Below are positions 21,835 through 34,820 of a DNA stretch of 64,000 bases, piece after piece. Origin of the DNA: Mangifera indica (taxonomy: Eukaryota; Streptophyta; Magnoliopsida; Sapindales; Anacardiaceae); NCBI RefSeq assembly GCF_011075055.1, contig NW_025401152.1, positions 1 through 64,000 of the forward strand, in the 5' to 3' direction. The stretch's first letter is position 1. Each line of letters begins with the position of its first letter. A model generated the notes under the pieces. The model saw nothing but the letters and a program-made list of their open reading frames with translations. It was not told the origin of the DNA and did no database searches. Made by a program: the position numbers and the translations under genes.

Positions 21835-24800
21835 GGAGATTACTTTCCTAAATTATATGAAGAAGGATGGATTGTTTGATGTGGCGAATTAGATTTCATT
21901 GTGTTTCATTCGTGTCTTTAAAAAGAATTGGAAATTTCTTGTTTGTAAGTTGTAACCGTAGTGATATAATAAAACATGGGCCTGAATGAATAGTATTTTT
22001 CTTGGATCAAAATCTGCATTTAGTTTTTAAATGATTTCATATGAACTAATGCAACAAAGATCAAGGTAAAAACAAACACCAAAGAAAAATGAAAAGATGA
22101 AATATGCTTGTTTAAGTGCCGATTGATATCATACAACAGTGAATTGTGTCAGGCTGTTTGTAGTATGGCCTGCCAATTGGTAGGTCTTGTGGATTGTGTT
22201 AGCCTGCATGCATTAAAAGGTCCATGGCACACTGTCTTCTTGGACCTTTATTAGGGTCGGCTCGTATGCTTTTGTAGACCAACTTGTCATTATATATGTA
22301 TTTTAATTTAAAAAATTTTTAATTTAAAATTATTTTTTTAAATTTTATTGTTTTTCTGTTAGTTATATCGGGTCAACCCATAATTTTGAGGGATTATGCC
22401 AAAATTGAGGGAGCTGATTGTGTCATAAGCTGATTTAACTTCTTTGACATTTCTACTTGATATGTTGTAGATATAGCGAATCTATCAACTTCGACTTCTC
22501 CGGTCCATTGGACAACATAATCAATAACAAAGCCTCTTAATTATAGGCTTTTAAGTTTTTTGCAAATTTAAATAATAAATAATTTTCTTTTATGTACCTT
22601 TTAATAATTAACAATTATAATCACTATGTATGCGTGTGTGTGACACACACACATACACACACAAAATTGAGTTATAAGTACCTTGTTAGTGAAATTTTTG
22701 TCATCCACTGAATTATGTAAGTCCAAGTTTTGTGCAAGTCTCATATTATAATAGTAGTGACGAAGATCCGATAAAAGATCTTGATGTTTGATGTTTATTG
22801 TCTAATGGGATGTGATATAAGTAGATCTAAGAGAAAATAAAAAAGATAAAAAAATTTTAATTTGGTTTAACCTATTGATGGGAAAACCTATGTCTACAAT
22901 ACAGTAATTAGTTGGTGTTTACAAAATATTTTGAAAAAGATGTGTAAAAGACGCGGTGATTAGCTAGATGACTTGCCTATGTGTTTATGTCTCTATCCAA
23001 GTAAATTTTTCTCTCTTTTCTTGTATTGGTCTTACCGAGGAGAAGTTATATTCAAATAGGAATAGTTAGAAGTTCTTAATTCAAATATAGTTATGAGAAT
23101 TTATTTCTATTTTAATTGAATTGAAATAGAATATTTACATGAACAAAAACATCTTAATTGGAAAGGAGAATATAGCTTTCACTTTTCGACATGACAATAG
23201 AAAAATGCTTTTGTAGATATTGAGTTGTTTTATTACTAAATAGAAATCTTCTCGTTACCTTGAGATGGAAGGTCTATCTGCATTACTTGATGTATAGTGA
23301 ACATGAGGTGTACTTAATCTCCAGTTGCTAATCATAATTACTCGGACGGGTTCTCTTGAAGTAATGATTCTTTCTTGGGGAGGTATTTTATGGGCAAAAA
23401 AATATCATATAATAATTATTCTAGGGTTTTATAATGTAAGGGGGACTTTAAAAAAATTCTATCGTTGTTTGCTTCAATCGATGCCATGTGAAAATTATGA
23501 AACCTTCATGATAGAGACATTTTAGTTGGTATAATCATGACTCTATACGTTTTAAGTAGTATATTAATCTTGTTATTCCACTTTTCTATAAAATATGATT
23601 GGTAGTACTTTATTTGTATCACAAGATGACCGACACGTGTCTAGGGGTTGTATTAAACAACTAGGATTGGTCTATATTTTGCCTATGTATTTAAAATGGA
23701 GAGTGGTTGACTTAAGTATTTCATATTTTAAACATTTCCGAGCCTGTTGATATTCTAAGAATTACATTTTTTGTTGGTAGATTGAAAAAATATCTTTAAT
23801 GGTTAGTAAGATAGTGAGTTGTTGACTTTTGAGAGTTTTTTGTTGTAAGTAAACTAACTAGTTTTGTTTTTCTCTGTAGGTGTGAGACAACATAGTGTAC
23901 TTCTATGTGTGGTGGAAAAGGGGAGTTCAAAGCTTGACTCCTCTTTAGAAGGAGATGACATGGAAACATTTTGCAACCTAACGGTTTTTCTAATGTGGGT
24001 GTGTTAAATGATCTTATTTAAGTTTATTGTGTTATAGAGAGGACTTAATGCTCGAGTCTTGCCTCATCTTCCATTCCAAGTTCTTGCAAAAGTTCTATAA
24101 GGAAGGGACACTTGTGTTTTTGGTGCAAAGGTCAAGATAAAGTTGGAGAAATCATTTAGGAAGAGACTTTGAGATGTTTCTCAAGGGCTTGACATTCTTA
24201 TGGAGCCCAACTATATATGTGATTGCAGTGTCGAGGTAAAATGTTGTACTCTTGAAATCATTATTGATTAAGTCTTAATAGTCCTGACTGACTTGTCTAT
24301 GGTTGTAACTGTAACGTATGTCTCATCTTTCTCTCAGGAAGAAATCCGACCCTTCTAAGAGGAGAACAAAAGAGCTTGGTTGGAACTAATAGTCATAAGA
24401 GAGAGCTCATGTAAGCAAGGTTAAGGTTGTTACTAATGGCAATTCATCTTGAATGATCAAGGATGGCTCCAAAAGTCACAGTCTGTAAGATCCACTTCTA
24501 GTGGAGGGAGGCTAGGGACAATAGATTTTCTTTGTTAGACAACCTCTATTCGAGATGTTCCCTCGGGAAAAGGGTTCTTCTTGGGTATTTTGTTGCAATG
24601 GATGAATCCGTATGTGGAATTGGACAAGTTTAAAAGAAAGAAAGTCAAGAACAAATTGCATACAAGGGTATATAAGTAATTTAACGTAAGATATCAATAT
24701 TAAGATTTAAAAATCAATTTTTGAGCCTACTTTTATTTTTCTCAATGTTTTTATCCTATCATTTAAAGTAATTTATTGAAAAATCCTACCTGTGGGATGA

Positions 24801-25168
24801 GAAAGTGTGTGGAAAATGTTGTTTTGCCTACAAACTTTTGTAATGTGTATAGATAACAAATAATATTATGTACATAATTTTATGTATATCACTATAACCC
24901 TTAATCATGTAATTGGATAATTAAAAATTAAAAATAAAATAATACATAATCATATAATAATGCGTTGTTATTTATGTATAAAGTAATGCACGATAAATAA
25001 TTGACAGCACCACGATCCATTTTGAAAAATTCTTTTCCAGTTTTACCCCCCATATTTCGTATAAAACTTATGCCGAAAAATTGAAGTTGGTGAGTTTTAG
25101 TCCAGCATTCGGGTTCTTTTTCTGAGAGGACATCTGTAAAACGCGTCGCGATCTCATCGACCCAAACA
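21807..25168. other. 3.4-kb intergenic region, no recognised gene
   Basis: The first about 180 bases should be the RCCR 3' UTR. The interval 22632-22665 has facing GT and CA runs (GCGTGTGTGTG / ACACACACACAT), a perfect-looking hairpin. About 22740-24700 is of ordinary composition (less AT-rich than the MITE fields) with many stops in all frames. It may be decayed mobile DNA, but I could not place it in any family. About 24880-24990 has a MITE-core remnant. The last about 100 bases precede the centrin start. Confidence 0.4.
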
Positions 25169-28023
25169 ATGGTGCGTTCTTTTCATGCTAAACTCAAATG
25201 GTGATTTACATTTTAAGGATGAGTCTCAGAATTCACTTTTTAGTTCTCTGAATCTTCTTTCTTTCTTACTGTTGTAATTATTATTTATCTTCTTATAGTT
25301 TAGTTCGTAATGTTCATTAAATTGGGCTTTTGTTTCATGTTTTTTCTTTTGATTATTGATTCTATTGAAAACCCTAATTAAATCTTGTGAAAATTATGAT
25401 CTGAGGATTTGAAAAATTTCTGCTATTGAATGATTGATTAGCGCTTGGTTTTTAAATCACAATTATCAGTATCTTATAATATACGATATGTATTATATAA
25501 TACGAAATAAGTGAAAAATGATGCGTTTCCTAAGATATATCAAATTAGAATGATAAAATAGATATATTGTATGTATCATACAGTATAATACATATTATTA
25601 ATATAGATCGATATATCTTTTTAGAAAAAATGAAAATATAATAAAAGTGTATATGAGGAATTTTAAAATTTCAGAAGTGTTTTTGATATTTTTTAAAATT
25701 ATGATGTTTTTATTAGAATTTTTTATTATTTTATTAATATTTTATTATATTATTTTTTAAAACGTGTATCTTATGATACGATACATGGTACAAAAAATTT
25801 GGTTTTTGATACACAATATAATACAATTCGATTATCATGTTTTAAATAGTTTACTAAGCATATATCTTAGTTCTTTTAGTTTCTTAAAGTTTCATGGGTT
25901 GGTTGTAAAAGCATAAATCAACTAAGTTGAGTTCTTTGTTATTTGGCACATCTGTTTATAATGGATTCTTTAGAATTGTGTTCTATTATTATTATTTTGT
26001 TGGGGAATTGTTTTTTATGCTTGAACAGATGATGTTGCTTATTCTTGCGATATTTTTGGGAAGTCTTACATTCTATGATAGAATTCGGGATTGTGGAGAT
26101 TATAGAATTAGTCAAATTTATGGAGGATTTTTATCTTTGTGTTTATATATATTTATTGGGCATATGAAATATTTTCAAAATACTTTTATTAATCAAATTG
26201 ATGGCTTACTTCAGTCTTGCTGTCTGAATTCCAGTAAAAGTTGGATTTTTTTCTTTTAACTTTTCATATTGTTTTGTTCTGATGAATTTCCATTTACCAT
26301 CCCAGACAAGTGTTTATACAGGGTTATCTAGGAAAGATAAACCAAGAGGCCGTCCACATGAGTTACCACATCAGAAGAAGCAAGAGATTAAGGAAGCATT
26401 TGAGCTGTTTGACACTGATGGCTCAGGTATGAAATAACTTATGATTATTGTGTCTCTCTTAAATATGTAGGTAACTTATTAAGTTTTCATTCTGATTGTT
26501 TTGTCCAGGCACTATTGATGCCAAAGAGCTGAATGTTGCCATGAGGTGTGTATATACTATAGAATATATGCTTAGAATTTTTAAAGCTGACTAGTTATGA
26601 AATAGTAGAACTAAAGTTTTCTCATGGCAGGGCTCTTGGTTTTGAGATGAATGAAGAGGTAGTTTCTATACCATCAATTATTTTCTGGTTTAACTGTACA
26701 TCTGTCCAATAAGACCTCTGGTCATTTTGGCATAATCATGGAGATTTGTTCTTGTGTTTAGAATTGTAGCCTACCAACTTCTTGCTTGACTAACATAATA
26801 ATTTTCTGTGCCATTGCAGCAAATCAATCAAATGATTGCATCTGTTGACAAGGATGGCAGTGGTGCAATTGAATTTGATGAATTTGTGCAAATGATGACA
26901 GCTAAGATTGGTGAAAGAGACTCCAAGGAAGAGCTCATGAAAGCATTTTACATCATTGACCAAGATAACAATGTGAAGTTTCGTTAGTTTAGACCTTGGA
27001 TTCCCACTTTTTATATAATTACTGATTCTTCTATTTGGCATGCAGGGAAAGATATCAGTTGAAGACATTAGGCGGATTGCAAAGGATCTGGGTGAGAACT
27101 TCACTGAACGAGAGATAAATGAGATGGTTGAGGAAGCAGACAAAGACCGTAAGTTAGCCTCATCTTTTTAACCATTACTCCTGTGATTTTTGCTTTCAAC
27201 TTTATCTCCAATGACCTGGCTGACTATGATTGTACTTCTTCATTTTTTGCCAAATAAGATGTTGGGTTTCCTTTTTATCTATTTAATGTGCTCTTAAGAG
27301 ACTTAGTTAACTTTGTGCAATCTGGCCAATTGGGAAGAGTTGCCTCTGGGTCGAATCAAAGGGACATGACACTGCCCAAAGTGCTTCTAGATGTCAAAAG
27401 CAACTTGCGAAATTAACTGTCATACAGGTTGAGATACAAAGTTGTAATCCCAACTTTTTATGTAGCTTGTTTTTGAAATTAGAGAAGTCCTTACTTGCAT
27501 TTGTAGTTGCACTGCATTGTGAGGATAGAGAAAACTTGGGAGAGTCTTAGAAAGCCATGCATCCTTTTGTCAACTGGTTTGGTATCTTTTAGCAGCATAG
27601 GACGTACTAGATAGCAGAAGCAGTTCCTATAAAGCACTCCTGAATTCACTCGTACAGATTCTCTAGTTAGAAATGCCTAAGTTGTGGCCAGTGGCCTTGC
27701 ATGTGCCATAACTTATTCACTTGAATTGTATCTGAATGAGATGCCGGTTCATAGTTTGGGAATTGTTGGCCAAAGCCTACTCAACCATTTGCTACTGGAA
27801 ATTCTGTGTTTTGTAGCCTCTCAGGTTATCTCACTTGGTGGCAAAATCCTGGACAGCATATTCTGATTTATTTGCTAGATCTTATGAACTTGGAAATATA
27901 TATATGTTGTGCTTTGGTCGTACTAGTATATTGCTTACAATGGATATGATTTTGGCAAAATACGTAGATGATGGAGAGGTGAGCGTTGATGAGTTTATGA
28001 GGATGATGAGGACAACTACATAG
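25169..28023 (+). CDS. Centrin/caltractin (EF-hand calcium-binding protein), seven exons
   Basis: Exons: 25169-25171, 26306-26426, 26509-26545, 26631-26658, 26820-26972, 27046-27148 and 27968-28023. All introns are GT..AG, all phases join, and the product is 166 residues. Centrins bind calcium and work at microtubule-organising sites and in nuclear DNA repair and mRNA-export complexes. A basic N-terminal tail ([12 protein letters not shown]) precedes four EF-hand loops at residues 37-48, 73-84, 110-121 and 146-157. Loops 1, 2 and 4 are canonical (for example DTDGSGTIDAKE); loop 3 ends in Asp instead of Glu, which usually weakens calcium binding. The first exon consists of the ATG alone. It was chosen because exon 2 ([10 protein letters not shown]) aligns with the known centrin N-terminus directly after Met. 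A start inside exon 2 would lose that N-terminus. Confidence 0.92.
25470..25830. repeat. Repeat with ATACGATA-type ends in centrin intron 1
   Basis: AT-rich sequence runs from ATATACGATATGTATTATAT to TATGATACGATACATGGTAC. Its interior resembles 11100-11400 and 12300-12450. The ends are loosely inverted. It is probably an old dispersed repeat inserted in the 1.1-kb first intron. Confidence 0.4.
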
Positions 28024-28408
28024 AGGTACTAAAGCTCTGCAGAATGTTGAGAAAGGATCATGCTGTAGCTGTAGTATATTTGTCTAAATTAAAAAATATA
28101 TATATTGTGCTCTAGACAAATAATGTTCATTTTTTATAGTGGTTTGATTTTAAGTCTGTAGCAAATTATTTATTACTAATTATAATGGTTGGAGTTGGAC
28201 ATTATTAAAGTGTCACCTAACAAAAAAAAATACCAATAAAACTATATATATATATTTTTTAATATATAATTAGATATATAAATAATGTATTATAATGTGA
28301 TTAGATAATATTAAATTAATGATAAAATAATATTTAATCATCTGATCATACATTATTTATGTATTTAATTATGTACACAAAAGTATGTGTATATAATATT
28401 TCTCTGAA

Positions 28409-28580
28409 GAGCAATACTATGTGTACCTATTTTGGATACACAAATGTATACACACTCATATATGTCATCATATGATTGGTTATTGTTTTATTCTTAATTC
28501 AAAATCATTTAATCACATGATGATATATATAAATGTGTACATATTTGTGTATCTAAAATAGATACACATAGTTTTATTGT
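28409..28580. mobile_element. 172-bp hAT-like MITE
   Basis: The inverted ends are GAGCAATACTATGTGTACC and (reverse complement) ACAATAAAACTATGTGTATC; the arms match over about 60 bp. It is flanked by an 8-bp duplication TCTCTGAA (28401-28408 and 28581-28588), the size made by hAT-type transposases. It has the same length as the copy at 57203-57374. It lies about 390 bp after the centrin stop. Confidence 0.85.
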
Positions 28581-28588
28581 TCTCTGAA

Positions 28589-29369
28589 AATATAAAATAT
28601 CACGAGAGCTACTTTTGTCATGCAAGAAGGTGTATAAGAAACTCTAATGTCAATATAATGGTTGACGAAGCCTTGGTACAGCTTACCATGAAAGATCATC
28701 CCCTCATCATTCTTATAAATAACAAAAAGTTCATAATTAATTTATATTAAACCAATGAGTACATATTTGATGAATCTTGAAGGCTTGTAAACTATTTTTC
28801 TGCTTTTCAATCGGAATATTGATGTAACCAAATGTAGAAATCGTTAAAGAAGAAAGTTTTTTTGTTATACTCCTTTTTCATCTCATTTTTTTTTTTTGAT
28901 AATGAAAAATTTTATTTGAGTCAGACTGTTTATTTGAGGCTGAATCAATCACATAAAATATGTAAAATCTTACGTTAGAGTCTGAAATTAAAATATCGAA
29001 AGAAAGATTTGAGTTTATATGCTCTGATATAAAACTCTTCCATTGCTACTCAAACTATTCTTGGGGGTTTTATGTCGTTTCTTTACAAATCATTAACCTT
29101 TATTTTTATCATGGAAACACTCAATACAATCCATGAAACACTCTTCATTGAATTTTATTCCTCTGTTGGAACACTGATTCAACACTTGAAGGCTTTGAAT
29201 ATTGAAATCTCTCCTCACCGTCCACGGCCTTAAAAAAAAAAAAAAAAAAAAAACTCTCTTGGAGAATTTTTCAAGCCTTGTTTTCATCTGGGTGCTCCAG
29301 GTCTACCTCTCTCTGCATTTTAAACCATCAAACAGCCATGCATGTCCTTCGCAGAATTTAAATGTCAGA
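28589..29369. other. Spacer, no gene
   Basis: No coding signal is seen. A run of about 21 A lies near 29231-29252. A TGCTCTGATA string near 29020 recalls an LTR primer-binding site, but no LTR or retroelement coding sequence was found around it. Confidence 0.35.
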
Positions 29370-30960
29370 AATGTTTACAATTATGGAGAATATGAAGATT
29401 TGTTATGTCTCTACATGAAATGAAGAGTTTCGGGTTGCTCAACTCACATTTCCTTTTGCATACAGCCATGCTCTGGCAACAGGTTTGAAGCCTAATGTGA
29501 GGACTTTGGCAAGTGTAATTCCTATGTGCATCCTTTTGCGTTTGTTTTATTTTGGTAAATCTCTTCATGGCCTTATTATTAAACCTGGATAAATGTGTGA
29601 TTTGCCCTGCTTTGATTTCAGTGTATAGCCGCTGATTTTGATTTATCTACTGCTATGAAATTGTTTGATTCTGTGGTGGAAAAGAATGTTACAGCTTGGA
29701 ATGCCCTGATATCTGCTTGTACACAAAGCAAAAGGTTTTTCTTTTTCAAAAGCTTTTGAGATGCTTGTATATTCTTAATAGTATTTCTAAAAGGCTTACC
29801 ACATTCAGTAGGCATGTTGTGAAATTGTAATTTATAAACATTCTTGCTTTTTGGGTTTGAAATAGAATTAAATTTGAGTTAAATTAATTCGAGTTTAACT
29901 CAATTTGAAATTTGAGAAAACTTGAACTCGAATCGAAATAATTTTTTTATAATAATGTTACCTTTATAAATTGAAATCGATGGACTAACGTTTAACTGAG
30001 CTAAAAAATCATATGTCCAAGGTAAGTACTTATTCTATGAAAAAAATAAAAAAAATGATAATATATTAAAACGAACTAAGCCTCCAGGTTCACTAGTTTG
30101 AGCAAGTTCGATTTGAAATAACCAACTCCTCTAAACAGTTAATGAAGAGTCATGAAGCCGTTTAAGTGAGTGGTTCTCCATTCATTCCTTCAATTTCATC
30201 GTTAATGAAATAATGTATAAAAGCTTTAAATCTCATTCAACATCTTTTTCAGAAAATCGGATCTCTTGAAACTCTTGATATTCAAGATTGTATGCAGCAG
30301 CAAATTTAACTTGCAATGATGGGAGATTAGTTTTTATATTTTGCAAATTATCAATTTTAACTCTATCATTTACGTTTTCATTTCTGTATATATCTACTTT
30401 GAATATATAAAAATAAGTATATACTTATGTATATCATCACGTGATTGAATATTATTTTATATTTAATTTAAAATTACTCAGTCACATATTAATATACATT
30501 AAATATATATTTATTTATATATTCAAATTAGGTATGTATAAGTAAGAACTGTTATGGAATACTTTAATATCTGGGTGCATAGGCAGTGGAAAAACTGAAG
30601 AGGCATATATCTTGAGAAAATGCAGAAAGAGGGAGCCCTACTGGGCTGCGGGTATATCTATCTATACGTGCTTTTGCTATTAGATCAGGATTTGTCCGAT
30701 AAACTCCTCTTCTTACATCTCTTGTATTGATTTGAAAACACAAAACTAAGGCTCTTGATTTTTCTAATGGGAGACGAGGGACGTTTCTTTGTTGAATGCA
30801 ATTATGCCTGTGCATATCCAAATAAAAGTGCCAAACAAGTAGTTGCTTTCTTTAATGAATTGTTAGTCATGGACTCGGAACCTGATAAAGTGCCTCAATT
30901 TTGCTCATTATGTCATGCCTTGGGTGATACAGAAGGGCTTTGAAAAGGATGTGTCTGTCC
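29370..30960 (+). pseudogene. PPR-type pseudogene fragments, copy A
   Basis: Fragments readable in shifting frames resemble a plant pentatricopeptide-repeat protein. One is a GLKPNVRTLASVIPMC-like segment (29480-29540). Another is AMKLFDSVVEKNVTAWNALI (29650-29720). A third is a GKTEEAYILRKMQKEGA-like segment (30585-30640), and the last is a DSEPDKVPQFCSLCHALGDT segment (30865-30930). Each matches the two-helix PPR pattern, but stops, frameshifts and an AT-rich insertion (about 29830-30540, including a MITE remnant) separate them. A parallel copy lies at 42836-44450. The source PPR gene is not identifiable. Confidence 0.65.
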
Positions 30961-32163
30961 GCAGCGAGTGCACCTGGTTACTTGAATGAGGTTTTTTGAC
31001 AAAGTTCAGCTTCTTCCCATAAAATCCATGGCCATGTTGAACTTTGAGAAAAAATTAGCGACAAGCTCTTTGAGATTAACCTAGAAATTTCAGGTCCTAA
31101 TTTTAGGATCTACACATGGTTTATAAAATACGGAATTGGAAACTTTAAAGTTGTAAGAATAATTGAACTACAAATCTCCTAAAACTACCTATATTAGATT
31201 AATAAGTTTTTCTCCCTGAAAGTTTCTCTGAATGACAACTTTCGATAAATAAAATTACTCTATATATTTAGGTTTCAAAGAGAGAATTAGTAAATATATA
31301 TACCTTCATCAAAAGTTTATATAACTTTAAGACTTACACTAATATTGTTTATCTAAATTATCTAAATTATAACATTTAAATGTATTAGACTTATTTTTGT
31401 AAATTACTTAGATTTATTAATAAACTGAATTATTCAATTATTCCATCTTTATTAAACCAAAATTATGATTAATACTGGTCCACGTTTATTTAATTGTCAA
31501 CTTAAGACTACGTATGATTTTAACTTCTATAAACATGTTTTTAAATTAATAAAATTATGTATATCAATTTTGGAAACATAAATGTGTATACATTTATATA
31601 TGTTATATATGTTATACATGTTATACATGAGTGACTAATTTTAAATTAATGATAATATAATACTTAATCACATAATGATATATATAATTATGTACATAAT
31701 AATGTATGCAAAATAAATATATATAATATCATTTTTTTTTAATTTCTGACCCATTTACTTGTTCATACGTAAATTAGAACCCTTCAATAAAACGTCGTGT
31801 AATCCTGACGGTTTGGGAAATTTTTAGTACGGGAAATTCTGCTTAGCACGATGGTTGCAAGTCGTTTCGCAATTTGCTGCTAGAAGAACGAAGCGACATT
31901 CAAATTTTCAAGGTGTGGAAAGATATTCTCATCAATGAATATCCCAGAAAAGACGATGGTACTGCGTGGGAACAAAATGAAGAAGCAGAAGCTACAGTAA
32001 TGGATAAGGTGGACGGCGGACCAGCATCGACAGCTTTAAGTTTAAACGAAAAACTCTCAAAAACACGGCGGACAGGGCAAGCAGCTAAGATAAAGCTGCA
32101 TGAGGGACCGCCACACGACGACAATAGGTAATGAGCGGCGGAGAAATAATCAACCTTCATAAT
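30961..32163. other. Spacer with MITE remnant and short open frame
   Basis: About 31550-31725 is a diverged MITE of the ACTATGTGTA/ATGTATAC class. A less AT-rich segment, 31800-32150, has an 85-codon open frame. The corresponding stretch in the second PPR-pseudogene region (about 44560-44830) is interrupted by stops, so I do not call a gene. Confidence 0.4.
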
Positions 32164-32878
32164 AGCCGAAGTACATTTTCCTACCTAAAGTTTAGTCAAT
32201 CGTCTCCTCCCCACCATTAATGCCAGTCCACGGAAATGTCACTTTTACCCATACTAATAATTATTAAAATATTAAATTTAAAAATACTGTTTTATATTCA
32301 ACGAACATAAATCAACATAATATTTTTAAAATTAAATGGGATGTTGACTGAGTAAAAGGGACAATCTAATCAGATTGATGTCAAACTGATTAACTGTTTA
32401 TAAATAATATTAAAAATGTTTTTATATAATTTATGATTAAATATATAATTTAATTTATTTAATATTATAATAAGTTTAATTTGATTATATATATTCAAAT
32501 ATGATAAATAAGATCTTAGTTCAAGTTTTTATAATAGATTTTTTAAAAAAATTAATTTTTTATATTAATAAAATAAAATCAATTCTTTATATTAATCGCT
32601 TTGATTAATAATTGACAATTTAAGTATAAATTTAATGAAAACAAAATTCATTCTAAAAAAGAGATTTTTTCTATTTTATTTTATTTTTTTATGATTTAGA
32701 AGGGCGACACAGATTAAGGGAAATAGGTTTGTTTTTTATTAAAGCTAAAAAGTCTACAATACCCCGCTTCTTTATATTTAAAGTTTGATTTAAAAATTTG
32801 GGTGGAATGTGAATAGTTTCTGAAATCGTGGGCAACATTGAGTTCGCCAAACCTTGGGCGTGACTCTGTATTTTAGCC
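32164..32878. mobile_element. Foldback element, second MULE-MITE subfamily, copy A
   Basis: The left end is AGCCGAAGTACATTTTCCTACC and the right end, reverse-complemented, is GGCTAAAATACAGAGTCACG followed by CCCAAGGTTTGG. The matching element at 44854-45332 sits at the same place in the duplicated PPR-pseudogene region, so both derive from one insertion before that duplication. No clean target duplication was seen. Ends resemble, but are not identical to, the CAAAGGACTATTTCCCACC family. Confidence 0.5.
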
Positions 32879-33016
32879 TTTAATTACATAATAATAATAT
32901 TATTATTATATTTGTGCGGCGTGCTTGTCCCACCGCGCCATTGTTAGTCAACATATATTTAAAAGAGTCTTTTTGTTTTTTACAACTATTAAAATTGGCG
33001 GTCCAATGACAGGTTT

Positions 33017-33655
33017 GGTCAAAGGACGATTGCCAACTCAAAATATCTTCATGTCTCAAGGGTTCTCACTTAATTTTGAAAATATTGGTTTTTTATTTAT
33101 AAACGGTTAAAATTAATAGTTTAAAATTTTATTTTTTTATCTTTTGAATCTTAAAAATTAATTATTTTTTTTATAAGTAAAGTTTTAAAAAATAACATTT
33201 TTACCTATAGGGTTTAGCTTTTAAACTTTAGCGGTCTTTCTCTCCTAAAGTTTTCTTTTCCTTCGGTGATCTCTCTTCTCTCAATTGAATGCTCGATTGA
33301 TGTCAAATGAGATCGAGGAGATGAAGAGTTTTGTCGGGAAGATGAAGCTCTTCATCAGTTGGCATTCTAGAGGAGGAGAAAGAGATTGTTGAAGTACAGT
33401 GATGCATCAAGAATCTTTGTTGCCGAAGATAGTGCTAGATTTGATGTCGGTGATTGAAAATTAAACCCAATGGGAGAAAATTTCATTTTTCAAAACTTGG
33501 TGTACAAGATAAATTTTTAGTTTTTAAGGTTTTGGAAGAGAAAAAAAAAAAATTAAATTTTAATTTATTTTTAATATCATAGTTGAAATAACGATTTTAC
33601 CTTTGAAACTAATAGACTTAACCCTCTATGAGTAGCTGTTTAATATTTTCAAAAT
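33017..33655. mobile_element. MULE-type foldback element, right end missing
   Basis: It begins GGTCAAAGGACGATTGCCAACT, a diverged family terminus. The interior (33120-33640) resembles that of the element at 45370-46100, including GGGTTTAG, CTCTTCATC and ACGATTTTACC segments. The matching right terminus is absent and an AT-rich repeat follows. The left breakpoint of the large duplicated block (33147) lies inside this element. Confidence 0.5.
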
Positions 33656-33659
33656 TAAA

Positions 33660-33683
33660 CAAAATTGTAAATCATATACATAC

Positions 33684-33717
<34 letters not shown>

Positions 33718-34420
33718 TAATTGGCAAAAGTTTTCAATTAGTAATTAGATATACAACTTATTTTTTTCATATTTATTTTGTCTTTTACCTATGTGTTATA
33801 TATATATTTTATATGTTTATACCTTTATTCTAGAAAATTATAAATCAAATAATTTTATTAAATATTATATATTTAGAAGTGAATGATTTTAATTGGTTCA
33901 AACTATAATCCAAACTGGATAAAACTGTATTTTTTTAGTTTAGGTTAAAACCTAAAATGATTTGGTTTAGTTTGAAAAATTTTCAAACTATCTTTTTAGT
34001 TTGTTTTAAAAAAACTCTTAAACTATATCAAATTAGACTATATATACCCTTAATTCTATTCGAACCTTGTTGACAAAATTTTCTCACATTTGAATATAAA
34101 AAAATTATTTGATCCATCAAATTAAATGTTTGTTTTAATGTCAAAAGATGGATATTTTTGTTAATTTAAACCATATATAATATGATTAATATCACTTACA
34201 CCCTTAATCATTTAAATAAAATTTATTCATATTAACTATTTTATATTATTCTTTTTTCCACTTCAATTTTTTTCTTCTCGTCTTACTCTGCTGTGCTATG
34301 CCCTTTATGTTTCTTTTTACATAGCAAAGGGCTACACTTTGTTGTCCTTCGTAGTTGTAAGTGATTGTCCTTCATAATCTTTTATGGTCAGATCTAAAAG
34401 ATAAATAAAAAAACCAATTA
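33660..34420. other. AT-rich dispersed repeat upstream of ERF copy 1
   Basis: A TA run (33693-33715) is followed by sequence related to 37290-37760: shared TACAACTTNTTTTTTTCATATT, AATAATTTTATTAAAT and GATAAAACTGTATTTTTTTAG-type segments. It contains no gene and belongs to an unclassified dispersed family with two diverged members in each duplicated block. Confidence 0.45.
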
Positions 34421-34424
34421 TCGG

Positions 34425-34700
34425 TTGGAATAGTGGTTATTAGAGAAGGGAAACAAACTTTAGGGATGAAATGTTAATTTTTAAAATTTTGAAAATAGGA
34501 TAAAATGTTAATTTTTAAAAATTGAAAAGAAAAAAATAATATAAATTTTTAGAGTTTTAAAGTTTAGTAATAAAATAATAATTTTATTTTTTTAATTAAA
34601 ATTTTAATAATATTAATGAATAGGTATTTAAATTTTTAACCTATTATTTGTGTGCAATTAAGATTGGGTTAAATCTGGAGTGCGAAATAGTGCTTTGGTA
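34425..34700. mobile_element. Right half of a MULE-type element in the ERF copy 1 promoter
   Basis: It ends, reverse-complemented, in ACCAAAGCACTATTTCGCACTC, a diverged family terminus, preceded inward by the AATAATAAAATAATAATTTT sequence of other members. It stops about 120 bp before the G-box of ERF copy 1. Copy 3 has it too (about 58010-58277), but the region before ERF copy 2 does not. Confidence 0.5.
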
Positions 34701-34820
34701 AAAAAAGGAAAGAAAAGATTTATCGTACGAAATCGAATTTATGAAGCCATTTGACCAACAACGACAGCAAATCCCACCTCGCAACCAGTCTCCGTGTCTA
34801 ACCAGCGTGCAGCTGGCAGC

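Noticed and set aside
25927..26259. A 110-codon frame inside centrin intron 1
   Set aside because: It lies in the intron required by the exon 1-exon 2 join; Phe/Tyr/Ile-rich translation of AT-rich DNA.
27684..27966. Open frames running into the last centrin exon
   Set aside because: They read through intron 6; the acceptor TACGTAG at 27961-27967 and the EF-hand phase fix the exon start at 27968.
29010..29035. TGCTCTGATA, a possible LTR primer-binding remnant
   Set aside because: Only 10 bases, with no LTR pair, tract or gag-pol nearby.
31874..32131. 85-codon frame before the foldback element
   Set aside because: The duplicate region at 44560-44830 is full of stops, and no motif is recognised.
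33017..34700. One single element spanning both MULE-type ends
   Set aside because: The left piece already contains both halves of the foldback interior and the flanks share no target duplication, so two separate truncated elements fit better.
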